From Anaerolineaceae bacterium UBA5311 (GTDB lineage Bacteria > Chloroflexota > Anaerolineae > Anaerolineales > Anaerolineaceae): a stretch of 23,390 bases of DNA. This document shows, one piece after another, positions 8,864 through 15,583 of this stretch (within the stretch, counting starts at the first letter, position 1; each line of letters starts with the position of its first letter). The translations under genes and the position numbers were made by a program. The stretch is from NCBI GenBank assembly GCA_002411175.1, contig DHRN01000085.1, forward strand, positions 1 to 23,390. Reading direction: 5' to 3'. Under the pieces are notes generated by a model, which saw only the letters and a program-made list of their open reading frames with translations, made no database searches and had not been told where the DNA came from.

Positions 8864-9538
8864 ATGAAAGCGCGGCTATTCCTGTTCCTCAGCTGTTTTC
8901 TCTTGGTTGCGTTGGCGTTATCTGCCTGCCGACCGGCTGAACCCACACCGGTTTTTTTGCCGACGACAGAACACCTCGACCTGATGAAAACGGCACAGAT
9001 AAAGGTCACCCAGGCAAGCCGGCTTACCCAGGCGGCGCAACCCTCAGCGACGCTTATCCCAACGGCAACCATCCCGCTGATGCCCGACGTGATTCCGACC
9101 ATCGAGCGCTCCCCCACTCCTGAACCAACCGCTACCGCGAACGTGGCATGCAACCGCGCCAGCCCTGGCGAACCTTTTGACATCACCATCCCTGACGACA
9201 CAAAAATGTTTGCCGGAGAGGAATTTACCAAGACCTGGCGCCTGGTCAATACCGGCAGTTGTAAATGGACACGGCTCTATAAGCTGGTTTTTTATTCTCA
9301 AAACCCGATGGGAGCCTTTCAGCAGCAATTCCTGAGCGGTGAAGTTTTGCCAGGGCAGGCAATCGATCTGAGCGTGGATTTCACTGCCCCCACCCAACCC
9401 GGAACTTACCAGAGCAACTGGATGCTTCAGGACCAGGACGGAAATTTATTCGGGATTGGGTTTAATGCAGATGGTCCCTTTTATGTGCGCGTTCAGGTGA
9501 CCAATGACCCAACACCGACACCAGAACCAACCCCCTGA
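8864..9538 (+). CDS. Lipoprotein with NBR1-type Ig-like domain
   Basis: The 224-residue protein starts with a lipoprotein signal (hydrophobic 5-20, lipobox LSAC with Cys22), so it should be anchored on the outer face of the membrane. A Thr/Pro/Ala-rich linker follows (about 24-95). Residues about 106-211 match the NBR1-like Ig fold, known in the autophagy receptor NBR1 as the four-tryptophan domain: TWRLVNTGSCKW (Trp125, Trp135), a VLPGQ turn (161-165), TAPTQPGTYQSNW (Trp186) and a final FYVRV strand. It ends in a short TPTPEPTP tail. Such domains are thought to bind other proteins or surface ligands; no enzymatic role is expected. Cys96 and Cys133 could form a disulfide. It lies 14 bases after the gene at 6507, but may have its own leaderless promoter. 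Confidence 0.85.
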   Translation: MKARLFLFLSCFLLVALALSACRPAEPTPVFLPTTEHLDLMKTAQIKVTQASRLTQAAQPSATLIPTATIPLMPDVIPTIERSPTPEPTATANVACNRASPGEPFDITIPDDTKMFAGEEFTKTWRLVNTGSCKWTRLYKLVFYSQNPMGAFQQQFLSGEVLPGQAIDLSVDFTAPTQPGTYQSNWMLQDQDGNLFGIGFNADGPFYVRVQVTNDPTPTPEPTP

Positions 9539-9627
9539 CCTGTTTATCTTCACTATTACCTAAGAGCAGCAAAACACACCACCAAACCATTTTTGGGTTA
9601 AGATTATGCCCACGATAGGAGCATGCG

Positions 9628-10671
9628 ATGGCTGACACTTTTAATGAAAAAGACCCTAAAAATATGGCGGGATATATTCACGCCCTGCCTGATGATCTCG
9701 AAAACGCCTGGCGGCAAGGTTTAGAATTTGACCTGCCCCGCTTCCCTGCAATTAACAAGATCGTTATCAGCGGTATGGGTGGTTCGGCGATTGGCGGAGA
9801 TTTGTTCGGCAGCTATCTTTCCGAGTTGATGCCGGTCCCGGTTGCATCCTGGCGCAATTATGGGTTGCCAGCCTGGGCGAACGGGGATGATTGCCTGGTG
9901 GTTTGTTCATCACACTCAGGCAACACGGAAGAGACCCTGGATGCCTTCCAGACAGCACTCGAACGGGGCTGTTCTATAGCAGCAATCTCAACCGGAGGGA
10001 AACTTCAGCAGCTGGCGCGCGAAGCTGGTATCGCTCATTGGCAGTTTGACCATGACGGACAGCCGCGCACGGCGGTAGCCTGGTCGTTTGGGCTTTTGCT
10101 GGCTTTGGTGGAACGCCTCGACCTGGTCGCCAACCAGGATCTGCCACTTGAAGAAGCCGTCTCGGTCATGCGCGCGGCATATAACAGATTTGAACCGCGC
10201 ATAGCCTTGATGCAAAACCCGGCTCGTCGTCTGGCGGGGCAGTTAATCAATCGAAACGTAGTAATATTTGGTGCCGGAGCTCTCGAGGTGGTTGCCCGAC
10301 GCTGGAAAGCCCAGATCGGAGAAAACGCGAAGGCTTGGGCGAGTTTTGAGGGCATCCCGGAGATGAATCACAATACGCTGGCAGCTTTGCTTCACCCGGA
10401 GAGCCTTTTTGAGAAGACCTCCGCGGTTTTTCTGCGGGCGGCAATGGACCACCCCCGCAACCACAAGCGCATCGACCTGAGCATCCGGTTCTTTTTGCAG
10501 GCAGGCGTGGCTGTGGACGAAATTTGGGCTACAGGTGAGAGCAGGCTGGCGCAGATGTGGAGTTTGCTCCAGTTTGGTGATTATGTTTCCTATTATCTTG
10601 CCCTGGATTATGGCGTTGACCCGACTCCGGTGGATATCTTGACGGTTTTGAAGCAGGAATTAACTGGCTGA
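9628..10671 (+). CDS. Bifunctional phosphoglucose/phosphomannose isomerase
   Basis: This 347-residue SIS-domain enzyme interconverts glucose-6-phosphate or mannose-6-phosphate with fructose-6-phosphate in the cytoplasm. Visible landmarks of the bifunctional family are SGMGGSAIGGD (48-58), the phosphate-binding SSHSGNTEET (94-103), PRTAVAWSFG (146-155), Glu232 in GENAKAW and His248 in PEMNHN. The 16-residue separation of this Glu and His matches, as I recall it, that of the catalytic pair in the archaeal PGI/PMI structure. A C-terminal LKQEL segment supplies the expected late Lys342. Length agrees with the family. The start is chosen because TAGGAG lies 7 bases upstream. It supplies fructose-6-phosphate from imported and hydrolysed sugars, a plausible link to the glycosidases nearby, though not in their operon. 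Confidence 0.93.
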   Translation: MADTFNEKDPKNMAGYIHALPDDLENAWRQGLEFDLPRFPAINKIVISGMGGSAIGGDLFGSYLSELMPVPVASWRNYGLPAWANGDDCLVVCSSHSGNTEETLDAFQTALERGCSIAAISTGGKLQQLAREAGIAHWQFDHDGQPRTAVAWSFGLLLALVERLDLVANQDLPLEEAVSVMRAAYNRFEPRIALMQNPARRLAGQLINRNVVIFGAGALEVVARRWKAQIGENAKAWASFEGIPEMNHNTLAALLHPESLFEKTSAVFLRAAMDHPRNHKRIDLSIRFFLQAGVAVDEIWATGESRLAQMWSLLQFGDYVSYYLALDYGVDPTPVDILTVLKQELTG

Positions 10672-10697
10672 AATTCTTGCCAAAATTGGCAGGAATT
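10672..10697. repeat. 12-bp dyad between the isomerase stop and the tRNA promoter
   Basis: AATTCTTGCCAA (10672-10683) and TTGGCAGGAATT (10686-10697) pair with a single G-U mismatch around AA. The dyad starts directly after the stop codon, without a U-tract, and covers the putative -35 box of the tRNA-Ser gene. It may be a transcript-end hairpin or a protein-binding site. Confidence 0.55.
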
Positions 10698-10707
10698 CTG
10701 ATATAAT
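10677..10707 (+). promoter_or_regulatory. Promoter of tRNA-Ser
   Basis: TTGCCA (10677-10682) and a perfect TATAAT (10702-10707) are separated by 19 bp. The spacing is long but tolerable. The -10 lies 12 bases before the mature tRNA 5' end. Confidence 0.5.
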
Positions 10708-10719
10708 AGGCGCTCACGC

Positions 10720-10805
10720 GGAGAGGTCGCATAGTTGGCCTAGTGCGCTCGCTTGGAAAGCGAGTATACCGAGAGGTATCGCGGGTTCGAATCCCGCCCT
10801 CTCCG
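10720..10805 (+). tRNA. tRNA-Ser, anticodon GGA
   Basis: The 86-base gene folds into a complete class II tRNA. Acceptor GGAGAGG (10720-10726) pairs with CCTCTCC (10798-10804), with discriminator G10805. A 3-bp D stem (10729-10731 with 10744-10746), an anticodon stem CTCGC/GCGAG around TTGGAAA (anticodon 10755-10757), a long variable arm (TACC/GGTA), and a T stem GCGGG/CCCGC around TTCGAAT complete it. The long variable arm and the GGA anticodon identify serine, reading UCC and UCU. The 3' CCA is not encoded and must be added after transcription. Confidence 0.97.
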
Positions 10806-10809
10806 CCTC

Positions 10810-10836
10810 AACTACCCGGCATGGGTAGTTTTTTTT
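10810..10836 (+). terminator. Intrinsic terminator of tRNA-Ser
   Basis: AACTACCC (10810-10817) pairs with GGGTAGTT (10823-10830) around GGCAT, followed by an unbroken T-run to 10836. It begins 5 bases after the tRNA, and the T-run abuts the first unit of the repeat array. Confidence 0.9.
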
Positions 10837-11170
10837 GTAGGGAACGTGCACCGCGCGTTCCGGCGAAGCGATGTTTTTGTAGGGGACGCGGCTAGTCCCG
10901 TTCCGGCGTAGCCATGTTTTTGTTGGGAACGCGGCTTGTCCCGTTCCGGCGAAGCGATGTTGTTGTAGGGAACGCGGCTTGTCCCGTTCCGGCGAAGCCA
11001 TATTTCCGTAGGGAACGCGGCTTGTCCCGTTCCGGTGAAGCCATGTTTTTGTAGGGAACGCGGCTTGTCCCGTTCCGGCGAAGCCTCTTTTTGTAGGGAA
11101 CGCGGCTTGTCCCGTTCCGGCGAAGCGATCTTGTTGTAGGGAACGCGGCTTGTCCCGTTCCGGCGTACCC
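10837..11170 (+). repeat. Eight-unit tandem array of 42-43 bp GC-rich repeats
   Basis: Units start at 10837, 10879, 10922, 10965, 11008, 11051, 11093 and 11136. Each begins GTAGGGAACGCGGCTTG, continues with TCCCGTTCCGGCGAAGC and ends in a variable AT-rich stretch such as CATGTTTTT. Within every unit GGAACG and CGTTCC form a small dyad, and the units are nearly identical apart from single substitutions. All six frames give only repetitive peptides and the period is not a multiple of three, so it is not a gene. There are no unique spacers, so it is not CRISPR. The array follows the tRNA terminator directly, with related copies at 126-279 and 11247-11325. Confidence 0.92.
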
Positions 11171-11191
11171 AATGACTACACACAACGGCGG

Positions 11192-11241
11192 ATTGGAGGT
11201 GCGATACGATCACGCCAATCAAAATAACCGGCACCTCCAAT
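11192..11241. repeat. 11-bp perfect inverted repeat between oppositely oriented repeat arrays
   Basis: ATTGGAGGTGC (11192-11202) and GCACCTCCAAT (11231-11241) are exact reverse complements with 28 bases between them. It lies in a 76-bp island (11171-11246) flanked by the direct array on the left and the inverted set on the right. No ORF with a ribosome binding site is present. Confidence 0.75.
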
Positions 11242-11246
11242 ACCTA

Positions 11247-11325
11247 CTTCGCCGGTACAGACGTCTCGCCCTACGGATAATCGCCCTACGGCTGTTTGCA
11301 GGACGGCATGGCAGCCCTCCCCTAC
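11247..11325 (-). repeat. Inverted, degenerate copies of the same repeat family
   Basis: Read on the minus strand, 11325-11301 begins GTAGGGGAGGGCTGCC and matches the hairpin unit at 250-279. 11275-11247 matches the unit at 211-239 with 26 of 29 identities, including GTACCGGCGAAG. One further GTAGGGCG start lies between. The remaining bases up to the gene end (11326-11419) show nothing recognisable, and no terminator is visible for the minus-strand gene ending at 11420. Confidence 0.7.
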
Positions 11326-11419
11326 TCTGATAGTCGACAACGTAAATTATTTGAATGCAACACGGTCATGATACCGGGAGCGAACGAGCACTACAACCAC
11401 AAATAGACAAACCGGGACC

Positions 11420-13708
11420 TTAAAACAATGCCAACTGCGCGCTGTGGAATTCGGGTGGGTCGGTGTCGACCTGTGAAACAAACAAATCCCGGCTAAGCAG
11501 TGGGTTCCCGCCCAGGTTGCGTATCTGACGATATTTGACCAGCTTCCAATCTTCTTGTCCAAGAAAACGCAGGTTAGGATCGCGCTTCAGTTTGTAAGCG
11601 ACCAAATTCGAACGACTACCCGGGATGACCACCAGTTTTTGCCCCCCCAGGTGCTGGTTGTTGACCAAAGTGTTCGAAAAGAGGGCAGAAGTGACAGGAA
11701 AGAAAACAAACTCCGCCTCTCCATGAACGCCCAGCCAGGAGATCCTGTCCGGCAGGATTTCCCTCCTGTAGCCAAGCCGGTCTGCCATCTGTTCGATTAA
11801 AGCTCGAATTTCCTTTAGGTCTTCGCTGCGCTTGAGGGCTGTCTCGTTGCTGTTGATCTGATAAACCAAGCGGTTATCTTCTTCCACTGCCTGTGAATAC
11901 GATTCGAGGATTTCTTGAATCAACTCGTTGGCTGGAGTAAGAAACCCGGGCAGGCTGGAATAGACCTGAGCAAGCAATTCATCGAAAGCGACCTGATTAT
12001 GACTTTGCAAAACCTGCAAAATTACTGCTTCTGTCCGGTCTGCCAAACTTTGGGAGTATCGCCCGGTTTTGGCAAGCCAGTAAAGACCTGATCCGGCAGT
12101 TGCACCGGGATTAAAACGTTGAAAATGACCGACATCGTTGAAGGCGAGTGCAAATTCACTTTCGACCTCGTTGAGGGTCTCGTTTTCCCGCGGTCGGTCT
12201 TTCAACCCTCCGCTGACCAACTGGTCTGCCACAGAAAAACTGAGCAATCGCAGCCAATTTGCCGGTTCCCCTGATTGGTTGAGAAATAATTTTCCACTTT
12301 TTCTGAACGACCGTGCGTTTTTACCATTCCGGGGAGCGTTCAACCGCCCGGGCAGCTTCCAGACTGCCTGCAGGGTCTCGTTTTCGCCGTCGATGCTGGC
12401 GGAGCTGAGTTCAAGCCCGGCTGCCTGGGCTCCCAACGAACCAGCCAGCAGAAAAAGGCTGTCCAGCTCGCTGGTGAGCAGTAAAACCGGCACATCAGCT
12501 CCAATGAAACCGGGCAGCTGGCTCAACACTTTTTTCAAAGCGACAGAATGCCAGGTCCAGTCATAACGCTGCCTGAGCAGGCTGCTTCGGATCGTTTTAA
12601 CGCCCTCTCTTCCCCAGAGCCAGCCGCTCCACAAGCCGGAAAGGTTCCAAAAAGCCTGGTTACGGCGGGGCAGGGAGGTCTGCACGAGGCTGACCATTCC
12701 CATTTCCGGTTTTTGCTCAAGTTCACGCAGGCGTCCTTCAAAAAGGCTGATGCCGCCAGTCGGGGGAACCCGCCTGGGCCATTCCCGCAATTTAACGGCA
12801 GGCTCCGGATGAACCCACGCACTAACCGCTCCAACGAAAGCCTGCCAAACGTTAGCTTCCTGGTACATGGGCGGTCGCAGCAGCTGCCTGGGTCGGTTGT
12901 GAGCGCGTGGCCAGATCCAGAGCTGGTTGCATCGGTCGGCAGCGACAAGCCAGAGTGCCTGCAGCAACCTGGTCTGATTTTCATCGAGGCTGCTGGTTTC
13001 AATTTTATTCAGAAGCAGCTGCAGGGAGATCAGCGCCCGGGGTGAATAGAATTCGAGCACCTCTTCCATCACGCGCCTCAGGTATCGGTCCTGGGTGGCA
13101 ACACGTTCCAGGATTTGGGAACGGATCAATGCGTAGGAAGGCGTTTTGTTCTGGGTTTGGAGGGTTTCCGCTGTAAGCTCGATTTCACCCTCAAGACCGC
13201 AAACAGGGCAGGCGCCAATCGCCAAAACAGGCTGCTGGGACTCTTCGCTCCAGATAAAAGTCTGCACCTCGAACCTGCCTGGGTTTTCCCTGTCTTTACA
13301 AAGTGGACCCGGGCAATCGAGCTGGTAAAACGCCTGGATATAGTCTTCAATCGTGCTGCCATCGCGCATGTGGTTTTGGATCAAAGCCGAAAGCGCCTGG
13401 CTGAAATCCCTGGCAGAAGGCGCGGCGGCAAGCACATCCAATACAAAAGCCGCAATCGGGTTATTGGCTGAAACCAACACTCGGTAACCCGCCCGGGCTA
13501 ATTCCAGGCTGGTGCAGGGGTTCTGCCCGAATGGGTCCAGGATATACGCGCCAGGTGAGGCGAATTTTTTAACCCAATTGGTGACCATCCCCCGGGGGAC
13601 AGGCGGAAAGTAACGTTCAAGAGGATACGACCGCTCGTCTTCGCGCGATGACAGATCACCTGGAACCCAGGGGCTGGCTAAAAAACCAGGTGTGTGAACG
13701 TGATCCAG
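11420..13708 (-). CDS. Degenerate zinc-ribbon DNA methyltransferase-like protein, probable CTG start
   Basis: This protein of 762 residues (from CTG 13708) is built like adenine-specific DNA methylases that carry a zinc ribbon. ERYFPPVPRGMVT (31-43) precedes an SAM-site-like DPFGQNP (58-64) and ANNP (81-84). A zinc ribbon follows: CPGPLC (Cys132, Cys137) and CPVC (Cys167, Cys170). Where the catalytic DPPY loop is expected, before the conserved AFWNLSGLWSGWLWG, the sequence reads VQTSLPRRNQ (342-351), so methyl transfer is unlikely. A helical C-terminal region (about 555-640) looks winged-helix-like. The first in-frame ATG (13588) has no ribosome binding site and would cut off the ERYFPP segment; CTG 13708 lies 5 bases behind AAGGAGG. 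It starts 31 bases after the alpha-glucosidase, on the same strand. Function is unknown; DNA or RNA binding is an inference. Confidence 0.65.
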   Translation of the reverse strand: MDHVHTPGFLASPWVPGDLSSREDERSYPLERYFPPVPRGMVTNWVKKFASPGAYILDPFGQNPCTSLELARAGYRVLVSANNPIAAFVLDVLAAAPSARDFSQALSALIQNHMRDGSTIEDYIQAFYQLDCPGPLCKDRENPGRFEVQTFIWSEESQQPVLAIGACPVCGLEGEIELTAETLQTQNKTPSYALIRSQILERVATQDRYLRRVMEEVLEFYSPRALISLQLLLNKIETSSLDENQTRLLQALWLVAADRCNQLWIWPRAHNRPRQLLRPPMYQEANVWQAFVGAVSAWVHPEPAVKLREWPRRVPPTGGISLFEGRLRELEQKPEMGMVSLVQTSLPRRNQAFWNLSGLWSGWLWGREGVKTIRSSLLRQRYDWTWHSVALKKVLSQLPGFIGADVPVLLLTSELDSLFLLAGSLGAQAAGLELSSASIDGENETLQAVWKLPGRLNAPRNGKNARSFRKSGKLFLNQSGEPANWLRLLSFSVADQLVSGGLKDRPRENETLNEVESEFALAFNDVGHFQRFNPGATAGSGLYWLAKTGRYSQSLADRTEAVILQVLQSHNQVAFDELLAQVYSSLPGFLTPANELIQEILESYSQAVEEDNRLVYQINSNETALKRSEDLKEIRALIEQMADRLGYRREILPDRISWLGVHGEAEFVFFPVTSALFSNTLVNNQHLGGQKLVVIPGSRSNLVAYKLKRDPNLRFLGQEDWKLVKYRQIRNLGGNPLLSRDLFVSQVDTDPPEFHSAQLALF

Positions 13709-13713
13709 CGCAT

Positions 13714-13720
13714 CCTCCTT
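13714..13720 (-). promoter_or_regulatory. Shine-Dalgarno sequence that decides a CTG start
   Basis: AAGGAGG on the minus strand, followed by ATGCG and then CTG at 13708. The alpha-glucosidase just upstream uses the same AAGGAGG with the same 5-base gap (ATCTG) before its ATG. The ATG inside the gap (13713) is out of frame and meets a stop after 11 codons. Confidence 0.65.
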
Positions 13721-13739
13721 TTGGCTTATTCGTTACAAC

Positions 13740-15350
13740 CTACTCGGCTCGGGAAATCAAAATCCCAAATCCAAACCCAGGCATATGCAGCTTGTCTTCA
13801 GTCATATGGCTGATGATGGCTTCATTGCCTGCATACACCAGTTCCCACTTGTTGAAGTCAATAGTGGGCAAATCGTAAGTTTTGATGTCTTTTGAGAAGT
13901 TCAGCAAAACCAAAATCCGCTCGTTGTCAAAATGCCGTTCGTAAGCGAGGATGTCGGCGTCTTTAGTCGGAACCATTGCCAGGGATCCGGCATTGAGGGC
14001 GGAGTATTTTCTACGAACCTGGATCAGCTCCTTGTAAAACATGTATAACGATGCTGGCGAGGCTGCCTGGTTTTCGACATTGCGAACTTTGTAATCCTTG
14101 TTGACATGCAGCCAGGGCGTCCCGGTGGTAAAACCGGCATTCTCGCGGGCACTCCATTGCATCGGTGAGCGGCAGCCATCCCTGCCTACATTCAGGGGCC
14201 AGTAACGTTTGCCCACGGGGTCTTGGATTTGAGCGCGGGTCAGGCTGATATCCCGCATTCCGATTTCTTCGCCATAATAGATGTATGGCGTTCCCCGCAC
14301 GGTTAACATCATGGCGGCCAGCAGCTTGAGGATCGTGTCGTCCTCGCCTTTGGCAAACTTTGTGGCGGAGCGTTTTTGGTCATGGTTGTTGAAGAAGTAG
14401 TTGGGCCAGGCATCCTCACCGTGCAGCGCGTCCCAAAACTGAATAACTTTCCCAAAAGCCCTGGCGCTGAATTTTGAATTGGTCAGGGCAAAGTCGAAAC
14501 CGGCATGCAGGCGATCGTCACCGATATAAACCCGGGCTTGTTCCGGAGTTGCCAGGAAAGTTTCACCGACAACGTAACGTTCGGGATACTCGTCCAGGAT
14601 CTTGCGGATGTCGGTGACCACCTCGATCATTTCGGGCTGCGAGGTGTCGTGGATATGCTCCTGGGCATCAAACTTGCGGATATTGATGCCTGGTCTTTTC
14701 GGATTGTCCCTGAAGTCCGGGTCTTGGTAATAATTATTGAACACATCCAGCCTGAAACCATCCACCCCTTTATCAAGCCAATAACGGAAAACATCCAACA
14801 TTGTAGAGCGCACTTCAGGATTGCGCCAGTTTAGATCTGGCTGGTGTTTATTGAACATGTGATAGTAGTATTTTTCCAGATAGGGGTCATATTCCCAGCC
14901 CAAGCCGCCAAAAATGGATGCCCAGTTGTTGGGCGGACCGCCTTCAGGAGAACCTTCACGCCAGATATACCAGTCGTGGTAGGGATTGGTGACAGATTTT
15001 TTCGATTCGAGAAACCAGCGATGCTGATCGGAGGTGTGGCTCAGCACCAGGTCCATGATGACGTGGATATTGCGTTTGTGCGCCTCGCTGAGCAGGCGGT
15101 CGAAATCCTGCAGGTTGCCATATTTCGGATCAATGGTGTGATAGTCGGATACATCGTAGCCAAAATCGTGATCCGGGGAGGGATTTATCGGCGAGAGCCA
15201 GATCCCGTCGACGCCCAGGTTTTGCAGATAATCCAGGTGTTGAATGATACCTGCCAGATCCCCGATCCCATCCGCATTCGTATCCTGGAAAGAGCGCGGG
15301 TAGATTTGGTAAATAATCCCGTTTTTCCACCAAAGCTTGTTTGTAGTCAT
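13740..15350 (-). CDS. GH13 alpha-glucosidase, oligo-1,6-glucosidase type
   Basis: The 536-residue enzyme hydrolyses terminal alpha-glucosidic bonds of short oligosaccharides in the cytoplasm (no signal peptide). The (beta/alpha)8 barrel shows all four GH13 regions: DLVLSHTSDQH (100-110), GFRLDVFN with nucleophile Asp202, VVGETF with acid/base Glu263, and FNNHDQ with Asp324. The QDPVGKRYWP segment (376-385) is typical of the alpha-glucosidase/dextran glucosidase subgroup. Val203, right after the nucleophile, is the residue known to favour alpha-1,6 over alpha-1,4 bonds. Length is usual. The start follows AAGGAGG with a 5-base gap. It is divergent from the importer operon across 372 bp of control region and transcribed into the methyltransferase-like gene. 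Trehalose-type substrates remain possible. Confidence 0.93.
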   Translation of the reverse strand: MTTNKLWWKNGIIYQIYPRSFQDTNADGIGDLAGIIQHLDYLQNLGVDGIWLSPINPSPDHDFGYDVSDYHTIDPKYGNLQDFDRLLSEAHKRNIHVIMDLVLSHTSDQHRWFLESKKSVTNPYHDWYIWREGSPEGGPPNNWASIFGGLGWEYDPYLEKYYYHMFNKHQPDLNWRNPEVRSTMLDVFRYWLDKGVDGFRLDVFNNYYQDPDFRDNPKRPGINIRKFDAQEHIHDTSQPEMIEVVTDIRKILDEYPERYVVGETFLATPEQARVYIGDDRLHAGFDFALTNSKFSARAFGKVIQFWDALHGEDAWPNYFFNNHDQKRSATKFAKGEDDTILKLLAAMMLTVRGTPYIYYGEEIGMRDISLTRAQIQDPVGKRYWPLNVGRDGCRSPMQWSARENAGFTTGTPWLHVNKDYKVRNVENQAASPASLYMFYKELIQVRRKYSALNAGSLAMVPTKDADILAYERHFDNERILVLLNFSKDIKTYDLPTIDFNKWELVYAGNEAIISHMTEDKLHMPGFGFGILISRAE

Positions 15351-15382
15351 CAGATCCTCCTTTTTGGAAAGGTTGTTGAGGT

Positions 15383-15466
15383 TTTTCGTATCAGTCTATG
15401 CTCGTATTCTACTCTATGTGAGCGGCATTACTGGCAACTTAATAGAACTTTTCGTATAGTCTCATG
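15383..15466. repeat. Imperfect 18-bp direct repeat, 66 bp apart
   Basis: TTTTCGTATCAGTCTATG (15383-15400) recurs as TTTTCGTATAGTCTCATG (15449-15466), differing by one shifted C. The 66-bp offset is about six turns of DNA, so both copies face the same side. Possible regulator sites for the alpha-glucosidase promoter. Confidence 0.5.
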
Positions 15467-15503
15467 CAGGTTAAAAACCCGAATTTCGAACCAAATTTCA
15501 AGT

Positions 15504-15519
15504 TGTAAGCGCTCTTACA
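15504..15519. promoter_or_regulatory. Palindromic operator resembling LacI-family sites
   Basis: TGTAAGCGCTCTTACA has perfect 6-bp arms TGTAAG/CTTACA around a CpG-containing centre. LacI-family operators have this look, usually as TGTAAGCGCTTACA; here the centre is two bases longer. Its centre is about 66 bp upstream of the predicted transcription start of the importer operon. No regulator gene is present in the window. Confidence 0.55.
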
Positions 15520-15542
15520 GTATATGTACAGAAAAAAGTAGC

Positions 15543-15571
15543 TTGACGAATAAAACTGGCTGTGCTAATAT
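15543..15571 (+). promoter_or_regulatory. Strong sigma-70-type promoter of the importer operon
   Basis: TTGACG (15543-15548) and TAATAT (15566-15571) are separated by exactly 17 bp. Transcription would begin near 15578, giving a leader of about 145 bases before the ATG at 15723. Confidence 0.75.
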
Positions 15572-15583
15572 CAGTTAATCCCA

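Noticed and set aside
10837..11170. CRISPR array
   Set aside because: The variable part between conserved cores is only about 8 bases, not a unique spacer of 25-40 bases, and no cas genes are present.
10714..11240. Minus-strand reading frames of up to 152 codons with recurring peptides such as GTGQAAFPT and RNGTSRVPY
   Set aside because: They are translations of the 42-43 bp repeat array in all three frames; the period is not a multiple of three, and no ribosome site exists.
11420..13708. Restriction-modification or phage-defence locus
   Set aside because: The only methylase-like gene lacks its catalytic loop, and no nuclease, helicase or other defence gene is nearby.
13711..13713. ATG as start of the methyltransferase-like gene
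   Set aside because: It is out of frame, directly abuts the Shine-Dalgarno sequence, and meets a stop after 11 codons, unless the sequence contains an error.
14844..15578. 244-codon plus-strand ORF overlapping the alpha-glucosidase gene and its upstream region
   Set aside because: Its codons mirror the GH13 gene, and the tail reads through the control region with operator and promoter sites.
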